Assembly: GCF_009728735.1 (NCBI RefSeq)
Contig: NZ_CP024636.1
Coordinates: 2,667,856 to 2,688,558 of the forward strand
Reading direction: 5' to 3'
Source: Pantoea phytobeneficialis
GTDB lineage: Bacteria; Pseudomonadota; Gammaproteobacteria; Enterobacterales; Enterobacteriaceae
Length of the DNA: 20,703 nt
Each line of letters starts with the position of its first letter. The first letter of the stretch is position 1. Shown here piece after piece: positions 8,285-15,493 of this stretch. Position numbers and translations under genes: made by a program. The notes under the pieces are model-generated. The model searched no databases. It was not told where the DNA came from and worked only from the letters and a program-made list of their open reading frames with translations.

Positions 8285-8983
8285 ATGTCTTCTCAACCCA
8301 ATCAAAGCCTGATTGACGGTATTCGCTGCCTGCAATATCTGGTTTCCAGTGATAAAGCCGTTGGCTGTCGCGAACTGGCGCGCCAGATGGGGATGAACAG
8401 CACGCGGGTTAACCGCCTGCTGATGACCATGGCCTCGATTGGTCTGACGATGCAGGATGAGCATCGCCGCTATCTGCCCGGACCTGGGGTACATGCGCTG
8501 GCAGCACAGGCGATTCGCGGATCGTCGCTGTTTGCCCAGGCGCTGCCACAACTGGAAGCCAATGCGCCACGCGATATCGTGGTGGCGCTGGGCGTGCTGT
8601 GGGAGGACCAGGTGATCTATATCTGGCACTCGGAACCGGGCGAGCGTACCAGCACCAGCCAGGCGCTGGCGGGCTACCATATGTTGCCCGCCTGGCAGTC
8701 GGTGATCGGCGTATCGCTGTTGGCGGCGGAGAGCGATGAAGCCTTGCGGCCACGTTTCACCGACGATCAATGGGCGCAGATTGCCCCGCTGCTGGCGCGT
8801 AAACGCACGCAGGACACCCTCATCTGGCATCGTGACGATGGCGAAATCAGCATGGCACTGCCGATTAATAACAATCGCGCGGCCCTGGCGTTCGCCAAAA
8901 TCTGGCAGGCGGATGAGGCACATCTCCAGCAGCGTCTGGCGCAGTTGCAGGCGCTGGCGCAGCGCATGATCATTGCGCGCTAA
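8285..8983 (+). CDS. IclR-family transcriptional regulator
   Basis: The 232-residue protein opens with an IclR-type winged helix-turn-helix near residues 5-65 (SLIDGIRCLQYLVSS, CRELARQMGMNSTRVNRLLMT), followed by an effector-binding domain. It is somewhat shorter than the usual 250-270 residues, mainly in the linker and effector domain. ATG at 8285 is preceded by an AGGGTG ribosome-binding site; an ATG four bases earlier is out of frame. It is divergent from the oxidoreductase gene and tail-to-tail with the transporter, whose end it overlaps by 14 bp. IclR regulators usually control adjacent catabolic genes, so both neighbours are probable targets. No clear palindromic operator is visible in the 56-bp divergent gap. 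Confidence 0.85.
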   Translation: MSSQPNQSLIDGIRCLQYLVSSDKAVGCRELARQMGMNSTRVNRLLMTMASIGLTMQDEHRRYLPGPGVHALAAQAIRGSSLFAQALPQLEANAPRDIVVALGVLWEDQVIYIWHSEPGERTSTSQALAGYHMLPAWQSVIGVSLLAAESDEALRPRFTDDQWAQIAPLLARKRTQDTLIWHRDDGEISMALPINNNRAALAFAKIWQADEAHLQQRLAQLQALAQRMIIAR

Positions 8984-10277
8984 CATGGTCGATTTTCCCG
9001 ACGATAAACACGTAACTGGCGATGCCGATAGCGGCCAGCATGGCGATAAACGCCAGCGCTGGCGCGAAATTGTCGCCATCGATTAATGCGCCAATGGCGA
9101 TCGGCACCACAATGGAGGAGAGCGCGCCGGTGAAGTTAAATACGCCACCGGCCAGCCCGATTAAATGGCGCGGTGCCAGCGCGGTAACAAACACCCAGGT
9201 AATGGTCGCGAGGCCGTTGCCAAAGAAGGCGACAGACATAAACAGGATGATCAGCGCGGAGTTGTCCGTGTAATTGGCCCCGAGAATAAATAAGGTCAGC
9301 GATAATCCGAGGATTACCGGTAGTTTGCGAGCAACACTGGCCGAAACGCCCCGACGTATCATGCGGTCCGAGGCAAAGCCCGCCAGTAGCACGCCGCAAA
9401 AGGCGGCGAAGTAGGGCAGTGACGCCACATAGCCGCTCTTAATAAACGCCATATGACGATATTCCACCAGGTAGGTCGGGAACCAGGTGAGGAAGAACCA
9501 GAAGGTAGCCGAAATGGTGAACTGACCAATGTAGATGCCAACCAGCTTGCGACTGCGGAACATCTGCGCCAGATCCTGCCAGCGCGCGCGTGGTGGTTGA
9601 GCGCTCTGGCGGTCACCCAGTAGCGCGCCATTGCTGCGCAGATAATTCAGTTCCGCCTGGGAAACCCCTTTGTGATCGCCTGGTTCGCGGTAGAGGACAT
9701 ACCACACCAGCGCCCAAATCATGCCTGCGACACCGGTAATCAGAAACAAGCCGCGCCAGCCAAACGCATCCTGCACATGAAACAGCAGCGGGGTCATGCA
9801 GGCTAAACCGACAAACTGCGCCGAAGAGTAAATACCGATGGCGCTGGCGCGCTCCTGTTCCGGGAACCAACTGGAGATCACCCGGTTGTTGGCGGGCATC
9901 ACCGGGGCTTCAAAGGCACCGACGCCCAGACGCAGGCCAAACAGCGCGAGAAAGCTACCGGCAAAGGCGTGTAGCGCCGTCACCATCGACCAGACAAACA
10001 GCCCGACGCCATACACCAGCCGCGCGCCCAGACGATCGATCAGGAAACCGCCGGGGATCTGTAAGGCGGCATAAATCCAGCCAAAGGCAGAGAAAATTAA
10101 CCCCATCTCCAGCGGCGTGAAGCGTAATTCACCGGCCATTGTCGTGGCGGCGACCGACAGGTTGGTACGGTCCATGTAATTAATAATGATGTTGATAAAC
10201 ACCAGGCCAAGCATCAGAAAGCGTGTGCGCCCGGCACGGACACAAACGTGGGGTTGGGCTATCGGTTGCTCTGTCAT
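8970..10277 (-). CDS. MFS transporter of the anion:cation symporter (ACS) type
   Basis: This 435-residue inner-membrane protein has about twelve hydrophobic segments. The first membrane segment ends in NYMDRTNLSVA (33-43), the ACS-family signature. The segment GAFEAPVMPANNRV contains the acidic residue equivalent to the protonation glutamate of the D-galactonate transporter DgoT. This points to proton-coupled uptake of an organic anion such as a hexonate, hexarate or hexuronate. The exact substrate cannot be read from the sequence. The start at 10277 (MTEQP) has GGGAG nine bases upstream. A longer form from 10322 would add a charged 15-residue stretch without such a site. It converges on the IclR gene and is on the same strand as the oxidoreductase, so it probably supplies that enzyme's substrate. 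Confidence 0.86.
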   Translation of the reverse strand: MTEQPIAQPHVCVRAGRTRFLMLGLVFINIIINYMDRTNLSVAATTMAGELRFTPLEMGLIFSAFGWIYAALQIPGGFLIDRLGARLVYGVGLFVWSMVTALHAFAGSFLALFGLRLGVGAFEAPVMPANNRVISSWFPEQERASAIGIYSSAQFVGLACMTPLLFHVQDAFGWRGLFLITGVAGMIWALVWYVLYREPGDHKGVSQAELNYLRSNGALLGDRQSAQPPRARWQDLAQMFRSRKLVGIYIGQFTISATFWFFLTWFPTYLVEYRHMAFIKSGYVASLPYFAAFCGVLLAGFASDRMIRRGVSASVARKLPVILGLSLTLFILGANYTDNSALIILFMSVAFFGNGLATITWVFVTALAPRHLIGLAGGVFNFTGALSSIVVPIAIGALIDGDNFAPALAFIAMLAAIGIASYVFIVGKIDHVSAQ

Positions 10278-10495
10278 CGTGGAACGCTCCCGGAGGTCAG
10301 AGTGTCTCTTTAATAGAAACACTGGTAGGCAAATTCAGCGAATACAGGGTGATTATTTTGTGATCGCGGAGACGATAAAACAGCAGAGTGCCCGAACTTT
10401 TCGTTGAATCAAAACTCAGACCATCACGCATGGTAATGTGTAGCAGGCTTCGCCATAGTGGCGACCTCAGAATTGAATCTTCAAGGAGGACTTTC

Positions 10496-11224
10496 GTGAA
10501 ACTCAAAGCACTGGCGCTGGCCGCCGTAATGAGCGCGGGCGCATTGCCTGCGATGGTTCAGGCCGACGAGCTGCCGAATGGGCCGCATGTGGTGACTTCA
10601 GGGCAGGCAAGTGTCGAGGCACGTCCGGATATTGCTACGCTCTCGATTGTGGTGAATGTTTCATCGAAAGACGCGGCGGATGCGAAAAAGCAGGCCGATA
10701 GCCGTGTTGCACAATATTTTGATTTTCTGCAAAAAAATGGCATCGAGAAGAAAGATATCGATGCTGCTAACCTCAGCACCCAGCCGGAGTACGATTACAC
10801 CAAAGAGGGGAAGTCGGTACTGAAAGGCTACCGCGCAGTACGCCAGGTACAGGTGACGCTGCGTCAGCTGGAGAAGCTGAATGAACTGCTGGATGGGGCG
10901 TTGAAAACCGGGTTGAACGAGATTCGTGCTGTCGATCTCGGCGTGGCAAATCCGCAGACCTATAAGGATCAGGCGCGTAAAGCGGCTATCGCCAATGCAA
11001 CTCAGCAGGCATCAGCACTGGCGGAAGGTTTCAATGCGAAACTCGGTCCGGTGTATAGCATCCGCTATCACGTAGCCAACTATCAGCCGATGCCGATGGC
11101 ACGCATGTTCAAAGCGGCGGCATCAGAGGCGGATACCTCAGCGCAGCAAACCTACGAGCAGCAGACCATTCACTTTGACGATCAGGTGGATGTGGTATTC
11201 GATATCAAACCGAATACACCGTAA
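10496..11224 (+). CDS. yggE: Periplasmic SIMPL-domain protein YggE
   Basis: This is a SIMPL (DUF541) protein of 242 residues that aligns along its length with E. coli YggE (246). E. coli YggE is linked to lower oxidative stress, but its molecular activity is not settled. A Sec signal peptide covers residues 1-23, with a basic MKLK start, a hydrophobic core and the cleavage site VQA/DELP. The mature part has the family segments ELPNGPHVVTSGQASVEARP, KGYRAVRQVQVTLRQL and QQTIHFDDQVDVVF. The GTG start at 10496 is chosen because it opens the signal peptide and has AAGGAGGA at 10483-10490. An in-frame ATG at 10388 would put 36 unrelated residues before it. It converges on argP, with only a REP doublet between them. 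Confidence 0.93.
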   Translation: MKLKALALAAVMSAGALPAMVQADELPNGPHVVTSGQASVEARPDIATLSIVVNVSSKDAADAKKQADSRVAQYFDFLQKNGIEKKDIDAANLSTQPEYDYTKEGKSVLKGYRAVRQVQVTLRQLEKLNELLDGALKTGLNEIRAVDLGVANPQTYKDQARKAAIANATQQASALAEGFNAKLGPVYSIRYHVANYQPMPMARMFKAAASEADTSAQQTYEQQTIHFDDQVDVVFDIKPNTP

Positions 11225-11231
11225 TGTTTCC

Positions 11232-11283
11232 GTAGCGGCGCGATTTATCGCTCAATCCTGTGCGTGATAACTCGCGCCGCTAC
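11232..11283. repeat. REPIN/BIME-like inverted REP pair, copy 3 (52 bp, shortened)
   Basis: Outer arms at 11232-11253 and 11262-11283 carry GTAG at both ends, as in the 72-bp copies. The arms have three substitutions against the perfect 22-mer, and only 8 bp lie between them instead of 28. It looks like an older copy with a 20-bp internal deletion. It fills most of the 74 bp between the convergent genes yggE and argP. Confidence 0.75.
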
Positions 11284-11298
11284 GAATTCGTGCTGCTG

Positions 11299-12204
11299 TC
11301 AGGCCGCTAAATCATCCTGACGCAATACGCGGTGGCCGTGGGCAATTAATGCATCGGTGACGCGGCGCATCAGACGGCTTTCCGGGGCAAAGCGATGCCA
11401 GTACAGCATCCGGCGCTGGTACAAGCCGGGCGTCAAATCCACCAACTCACCATTCGCCAGTTCACGTTCAATCTGCAAATGCGGGATCATACAGCAGGTC
11501 GACCCCTGACGAGCCAGCTGGACGAAGGCTTCCGACGAGTTAACGATATGGCAGGGTACGCTACCCGGCGACAGATCGAAATTCTGTTGCAGAAACGCCT
11601 GATGCATATCATCGAGATGATCAAAGGCAATGGCCGGGGCTTTCAGCAGCGCCGAACGTGTCACGCCATTCGGGAAGTAGCGATTGGCAAACTCGGGTGA
11701 AGCTACAAACAGATAATCTAACGCACCCAGTTGATCAACCAGACAGCTCGGTAAGGGTTGTGGCTGAATACTCACCGCACCCACTACTTCACCACGACGC
11801 AAGCGCTCCTGAGTACGGGTTTCGTCTTCGACCTGAATGTTGAGGCGCACCGGGGAATCGGCCAGCACATCTTTCAATGCGGGCAGCAGCCAGGTTGCCA
11901 GACTGTCGGCGTTGACCGCCAGTGACAACAACAGCGGCGTGGTGCCACCGTTTTCATCACCCAGCCACTCCTCTTCCAGCAGCTCCACCTGATGCAACAA
12001 CGCCAGCAGCTTCTGCCCCTGTTCCGTCGGGCGCGGCGGTACGGTACGCACCAGCAGCGGCTGACCGAATAAATTTTCCAGCTGTTTAATACGCTGCGAC
12101 ACCGCAGACTGCGTAATACAAAGTTTTTGCGCGGCGCGCTCAAAGCCGCGTTCACGAATCACAGCATCCAGCGCCTGAAGCGTTCGATAATCCGGGCGTT
12201 TCAT
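11299..12204 (-). CDS. argP: LysR-type regulator ArgP (IciA)
   Basis: ArgP activates argO in the presence of arginine and controls several lysine-repressed genes; lysine turns it into a non-activating form. The protein has 301 residues against 297 in E. coli. The N-terminal winged helix-turn-helix ([20 protein letters not shown], then [20 protein letters not shown], about 2-58) is nearly identical to E. coli ArgP. The effector domain is also highly similar ([51 protein letters not shown]). The start at 12204 matches E. coli; an in-frame ATG at 12246 would add 14 residues not seen in the family. The last four residues (DLAA) are an extra tail. It is divergent from rpiA, with an inverted repeat at 12242-12269 that may be an operator. 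Confidence 0.96.
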   Translation of the reverse strand: MKRPDYRTLQALDAVIRERGFERAAQKLCITQSAVSQRIKQLENLFGQPLLVRTVPPRPTEQGQKLLALLHQVELLEEEWLGDENGGTTPLLLSLAVNADSLATWLLPALKDVLADSPVRLNIQVEDETRTQERLRRGEVVGAVSIQPQPLPSCLVDQLGALDYLFVASPEFANRYFPNGVTRSALLKAPAIAFDHLDDMHQAFLQQNFDLSPGSVPCHIVNSSEAFVQLARQGSTCCMIPHLQIERELANGELVDLTPGLYQRRMLYWHRFAPESRLMRRVTDALIAHGHRVLRQDDLAA

Positions 12205-12241
12205 TGTTGTTCTCTCTCGTTCAGGATGGAGGGTACTATGC

Positions 12242-12269
12242 CACAAAAAATCAAAAGATGGTTTTTGTG
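12242..12269. promoter_or_regulatory. Inverted repeat upstream of argP, possible operator
   Basis: CACAAAAA (12242-12249) and TTTTTGTG (12262-12269) are perfect 8-bp inverted repeats separated by 12 bp, so the half-site centres are 20 bp apart, about two helical turns. The repeat lies 38-65 bp upstream of the argP start, in the argP-rpiA divergent region. Autoregulation by ArgP is possible, but it is not shown by the sequence alone. Confidence 0.4.
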
Positions 12270-12320
12270 CACTGAGTTACAAAGCCTTTAACAGCCGCGC
12301 TTTTTTACGCCGCCTTGTTT

Positions 12321-12326
12321 TATACT
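12321..12326 (+). promoter_or_regulatory. -10 element of a candidate rpiA promoter
   Basis: TATACT lies 37 bp upstream of the rpiA start, in an AT-rich stretch. No convincing -35 lies 16-18 bp upstream. The inferred leader is about 30 nt, and the only Shine-Dalgarno-like AGG is rather far from the ATG. Confidence 0.4.
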
Positions 12327-12363
12327 ACGCGCACCTCGTTGTCGCACAGGTTTTAAACATACC

Positions 12364-13023
12364 ATGACCCAGGATGAACTGAAAAAAGCGGTAGGTTGGG
12401 CAGCACTGCAATATGTGCAGCCGGGCACCATTGTTGGCGTTGGCACCGGTTCGACCGCTGCTCATTTTATTGATGCGTTAGGTTCGATTAAGCATCAAAT
12501 TGAGGGCGCAGTTTCCAGCTCGGAAGCCTCAACGCAGAAACTGAAATCCCTCGGCATTCATGTGTTTGATCTCAATGAAGTGGATTCGCTCTCGGTATAT
12601 GTCGACGGTGCTGATGAGATCAATCCGCAGATGCAGATGATTAAAGGCGGCGGCGCGGCGCTGACGCGTGAGAAAATTGTCTCCGCTGTGGCTGAGAAAT
12701 TTATCTGTATTGCCGATGCCTCGAAAGAAGTGGATGTACTGGGCCACTTTCCGCTGCCGGTTGAAGTGATCCCGATGGCGCGTTCCTATGTGGCGCGTGA
12801 ACTGGTGAAATTGGGCGGCCTGCCAGAATATCGTCAGAACGTGGTGACCGATAACGGCAACATTATTCTCGACGTGCATAATCTACGCATCCTCGATCCG
12901 ATCGCGCTGGAAAAAGCCATCAATGCGCTGCCTGGTGTGGTGACGGTAGGGCTTTTTGCAGCTCGCGGCGCTGATGTTGCGCTGATCGGCACTGCTGATG
13001 GCGTAAAAACCATTACCAAATGA
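12364..13023 (+). CDS. rpiA: Ribose-5-phosphate isomerase A
   Basis: RpiA interconverts ribose 5-phosphate and ribulose 5-phosphate in the non-oxidative pentose phosphate pathway; it is cytosolic. The 219 residues equal the E. coli length. The phosphate-binding GVGTGST lies at 25-31, DGADE with catalytic-site aspartates at 81-85, and [11 protein letters not shown] at 94-104, with the general-base glutamate Glu103. The start ATG at 12364 gives the family opening [15 protein letters not shown]. Its ribosome-binding site is weak. It is divergent from argP and followed by its own hairpin terminator, so it is probably monocistronic. Confidence 0.97.
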   Translation: MTQDELKKAVGWAALQYVQPGTIVGVGTGSTAAHFIDALGSIKHQIEGAVSSSEASTQKLKSLGIHVFDLNEVDSLSVYVDGADEINPQMQMIKGGGAALTREKIVSAVAEKFICIADASKEVDVLGHFPLPVEVIPMARSYVARELVKLGGLPEYRQNVVTDNGNIILDVHNLRILDPIALEKAINALPGVVTVGLFAARGADVALIGTADGVKTITK

Positions 13024-13029
13024 TCTGTC

Positions 13030-13052
13030 CGGCGCTGTTGCAGCGCCGCTTA
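13030..13052 (+). terminator. Intrinsic terminator candidate after rpiA
   Basis: A perfect 8-bp stem, CGGCGCTG at 13030-13037 and CAGCGCCG at 13041-13048, has a TTG loop and is followed by CTTATTT. The stem is strong but the T tract is interrupted. It begins seven bases after the stop. Confidence 0.6.
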
Positions 13053-13302
13053 TTTCCATACGCAAAACATCTTTTCTTCGTATGCTGAAATTCGGTGACT
13101 TATGTCACAAAACAGTCATCAACAGCAGGTTCATTCTTCGCTCTGTACGCATATCCCGATTTTGTACGGCATTGTGCTGCCGTAGCGCTGACGCGTGCTG
13201 AGGTCGAGGCAATCGATTGTCTTGCTGCAAACGAATTTTTTGATATTTTGACAGAAGGCTGGCTTATGGCAGCCCTCGTTGAATTCTGAATAGGGTCGGG
13301 AA
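13053..13302 (+). other. Upstream region of serA without a supported gene
   Basis: This stretch holds no convincing gene. A 64-codon open frame crosses it (13095-13289) but has no ribosome-binding site and no recognisable content. The part around 13230-13250 is AT-rich. A perfect TTGACA at 13248-13253 has no -10 at a usable distance. The serA promoter must lie here, and in E. coli it is controlled by Lrp, but it could not be placed. Confidence 0.4.
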
Positions 13303-14541
13303 ATGGCAGAGTTATCACTGGAAAAAGACAAGATTAAGTTCCTGCTGGTGGAAGGTGTCCATCAGAGTGCGCTGGATAACCTGCGCGCAGCAGGTTACAC
13401 CAACATCGAATTCCACAAAGGTGCACTGGATGCGGAGACTCTGAAGTCCTCCGTTCGTGACGCACACTTCATTGGTATCCGTTCCCGTACCCAACTGACC
13501 GAAGAGATTTTCGCTGCGGCTGAAAAACTGGTTGCGGTTGGCTGCTTCTGTATCGGCACCAACCAGGTTGACCTGAATGCAGCAGCAAAACGTGGCGTGC
13601 CGGTGTTTAACGCCCCGTTCTCCAACACCCGTTCGGTTGCCGAACTGGTGATTGGTGAAATGCTGCTGATGCTGCGTGGCATCCCGGAAGCGAACGCCAA
13701 AGCGCACCGCGGTATCTGGAATAAAATTGCAGCGGGTTCCTATGAAGCTCGTGGCAAGAAGCTGGGTATCATCGGCTATGGCCACATCGGTATGCAGCTC
13801 GGTGTGCTGGCGGAAAGCCTTGGCATGCATGTGTTTTTCTACGATATCGAGAACAAACTGCCGCTGGGCAACGCCACACAGGTGCGTCACCTGTCTGACC
13901 TGCTCAACATGAGTGATGTGGTCAGCCTGCACGTACCGGAAACCCCATCAACGCAGAATATGATCAGTGCCGCTGAACTGGCGCTGATGAAGCCAGGTGC
14001 GCTGCTGATTAACGCCGCACGCGGTACGGTGATTGATATTCCGGCGCTGTGCGATGCCTTGTCCAACAAACATCTGGCGGGTGCGGCGATTGACGTGTTC
14101 CCGGTGGAGCCGGCGACCAACAGCGATCCGTTCAATTCACCGCTGTGTGAATTTGATAATGTGATTCTGACGCCACATATCGGTGGTTCGACGCAGGAAG
14201 CGCAGGAAAACATCGGTCTGGAAGTCTCTGGCAAGTTGGCGAAGTATTCTGACAACGGTTCAACCCTGTCTGCCGTTAACTTCCCGGAAGTGTCGTTGCC
14301 GATGCATGCCGCCAGCGCCAGTCGCCTGTTGCACATCCACGAAAACCGTCCGGGTGTACTGACCGCCATCAACCAGATTTTTGCCGAGCAGGGCATCAAC
14401 ATTGCCGCCCAGTATCTGCAAACCTCGCCGCTGATGGGCTACGTGGTGATCGATATCGATGCACAGCAGGATGTGGCGGATAAAGCGCTGCAACTGATGA
14501 AGGCGATTCCGGGCACCATTCGCGCGCGCTTGCTGTACTGA
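13303..14541 (+). CDS. serA: D-3-phosphoglycerate dehydrogenase
   Basis: SerA catalyses the first step of serine synthesis, the NAD-dependent oxidation of 3-phosphoglycerate to 3-phosphohydroxypyruvate. It is a cytosolic tetramer inhibited by serine. The protein has 412 residues against 410 in E. coli. The N-terminal substrate-binding half includes NAPFSNTRSVAELVIGE (103-119). The Rossmann motif GYGHIG lies at 158-163. The LINAARGTVID, DVFPVEPATNSDPF and LTPHIGGSTQEAQEN segments carry the catalytic Arg, Glu and His. An ACT domain from about residue 338 (HIHENRPGVLTAINQIFAEQGINIAAQYLQ) binds serine. The two extra residues are just before it, in the linker PMHAASASR. The AGGG before the ATG is a modest ribosome-binding site. 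It converges on fau across a REP element. Confidence 0.97.
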   Translation: MAELSLEKDKIKFLLVEGVHQSALDNLRAAGYTNIEFHKGALDAETLKSSVRDAHFIGIRSRTQLTEEIFAAAEKLVAVGCFCIGTNQVDLNAAAKRGVPVFNAPFSNTRSVAELVIGEMLLMLRGIPEANAKAHRGIWNKIAAGSYEARGKKLGIIGYGHIGMQLGVLAESLGMHVFFYDIENKLPLGNATQVRHLSDLLNMSDVVSLHVPETPSTQNMISAAELALMKPGALLINAARGTVIDIPALCDALSNKHLAGAAIDVFPVEPATNSDPFNSPLCEFDNVILTPHIGGSTQEAQENIGLEVSGKLAKYSDNGSTLSAVNFPEVSLPMHAASASRLLHIHENRPGVLTAINQIFAEQGINIAAQYLQTSPLMGYVVIDIDAQQDVADKALQLMKAIPGTIRARLLY

Positions 14542-14549
14542 TTTAACAT

Positions 14550-14589
14550 CGCGCTGCTACAGCTATCGTAGCGGCGCGATTTATCGCGC
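14550..14589. repeat. REP element, copy 4: full arm plus short inverted tail
   Basis: One perfect 22-nt REP arm (14568-14589) reads out from GTAG. In front of it, 14550-14560 is the complement of its first 11 bases with one mismatch, across a 7-nt spacer. The two GTAG ends therefore face each other, the reverse of the 72-bp copies. It looks like the junction of two adjacent units, one of them mostly lost. It lies between the convergent genes serA and fau, starting nine bases after the serA stop. Confidence 0.7.
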
Positions 14590-14599
14590 AATAACCCGG

Positions 14600-15190
14600 T
14601 TACCACTGCCACAATTTCGACGGTGTAATCACCACCGGCAACGGCACATCCCAGGTCGCTACTGGCAGCGTTTCAACATGCTGACAGTCATGCGCAATCC
14701 CCACCGGTAGAAAACCATGCTGCTGCCAGTTTTGTAGCGTGCGATCGTAAAAACCGCCTCCCATACCCAATCGCTGCCCGCTTTGGTCGAACGCGACTAA
14801 TGGCACCATCACCACGTCCAGCTGATCAAGGGTGACCATTTGGGTGATATCCAGCGGCGGTTCCGGGATGCTTAATTTATTCGGGCTGAGTGGCGTGTCG
14901 GGTGTGTAGCGCAGGAACAGTAAATTTCCGGGGGCGAAAGGGTGCAGCACCGGCAGGAAAACCTGTTTTTTCTGTTGCCAGAGCTTGGCGATGAGTGGGC
15001 GAGTATTCAACTCCCCATCAACGGACAAGAACAACGCAATACGTTCGGCATTGCTGATGGGCGCAAAATTTATCGCATGCTCTGCCAGCAAATCGGCGGC
15101 TTGTTCCTGCTGTTCAGCCGTGAGGTTGCGGCGCAGATGACGCACATGTTGACGAATGTCTTGTCGGTCACGAAATGAGGGTTCAGACAT
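14600..15190 (-). CDS. fau: 5-formyltetrahydrofolate cyclo-ligase
   Basis: This enzyme (YgfA, also called MTHFS) converts 5-formyltetrahydrofolate to 5,10-methenyltetrahydrofolate with ATP, returning a storage folate to the active pool; it is cytosolic. The 196 residues carry the family segments LFLSVDGELNTRPLI (53-67), VFLPVLHPFAPGNLLF (77-92) and the nucleotide and phosphate loop GQRLGMGGGFYDR (138-150). The C-terminal PLPVVITPSKLWQW matches E. coli. The ATG at 15190 has GGGGA six bases upstream and gives an N-terminus about 13 residues longer than the 182-residue E. coli annotation. It lies directly downstream of 6S RNA, as in E. coli, where the two are co-transcribed and this gene affects persister formation. 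Confidence 0.94.
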   Translation of the reverse strand: MSEPSFRDRQDIRQHVRHLRRNLTAEQQEQAADLLAEHAINFAPISNAERIALFLSVDGELNTRPLIAKLWQQKKQVFLPVLHPFAPGNLLFLRYTPDTPLSPNKLSIPEPPLDITQMVTLDQLDVVMVPLVAFDQSGQRLGMGGGFYDRTLQNWQQHGFLPVGIAHDCQHVETLPVATWDVPLPVVITPSKLWQW

Positions 15191-15204
15191 GATATCCCCG
15201 GCAA

Positions 15205-15225
15205 AGTCGGCTGTTGCCAGCCACT
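15205..15225 (-). other. Hairpin in the fau leader
   Basis: An 8-bp stem with one bulged base (AGT-GGCTG paired with CAGCC-ACT, loop of four) lies between the end of 6S RNA and the fau ribosome-binding site. No T run of terminator length follows on the minus strand. It may take part in 3'-end processing of 6S precursor or shape fau translation. Confidence 0.35.
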
Positions 15226-15265
15226 ATATCATGCGTACCGGGGGATAACAGAAGTGGAACTAAGA

Positions 15266-15451
15266 GGAGATCTCCGAGATGCCGCCGCAGGCTGTAACCC
15301 TTGAACCCTTGGTTCAAGGTGAATGTGTCGTCGCAACTATCAGGCTTCTCGGACGGACCGAGCATGCTCACAAGTTACGGAGCGCCACATTCTGTGGTAA
15401 TGAAATATCGGCTCAGGGGACTGGCCCGCATGCAAACATCTCAGAGAAAAT
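15266..15451 (-). ncRNA. ssrS: 6S RNA
   Basis: 6S RNA binds RNA polymerase carrying sigma-70 and represses many promoters in stationary phase by mimicking an open promoter. The segment is about 186 nt and matches E. coli 6S (183 nt) along its length. The closing stem pairs the 5' TCTCTGAGATG with the 3' CATCTCGGAGA. The conserved blocks GGGCCAGTCCCCTGAGCCGA, GAGCATGCTCGGTCCGTCCG, ACATTCACCTTGAACCAAGG and TTACAGCCTGCGGCGGCATC are all present. The ends were set by alignment to remembered E. coli ends and may be off by one or two bases. The zapA-ssrS-fau order is the enterobacterial one. Confidence 0.96.
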
Positions 15452-15464
15452 TTACTTCACCGTT

Positions 15465-15493
15465 ACTGTATCACGATAACCATGAAGTGTTAT
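15465..15493 (-). promoter_or_regulatory. Candidate proximal promoter of ssrS
   Basis: On the minus strand ATAACA (15488-15493) and TACAGT (15465-15470) are separated by 17 bp. Each matches 4 or more of 6 consensus bases. The predicted start, about seven bases before the mature 5' end, fits the short precursor made from E. coli ssrS P1. The -35 overlaps the zapA stop codon. Confidence 0.5.

Noticed and set aside
10357..10373. TGTGATCGCGGAGACG as a CRP site for the transporter or yggE
   Set aside because: Only one half matches the consensus; the second half agrees at 2 of 5 positions and no promoter is in register.
10388..10495. Longer YggE start at ATG 10388
   Set aside because: It would place 36 residues ahead of a clean signal peptide. 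GTG 10496 has a near-perfect AAGGAGGA and matches the E. coli start.
13248..13253. TTGACA as the serA -35 element
   Set aside because: No acceptable -10 lies 15-19 bp downstream; the sequence there is GC-rich.
13095..13289. 64-codon open frame between rpiA and serA
   Set aside because: It has no ribosome-binding site, no recognisable motif, and lies where the serA promoter must be.
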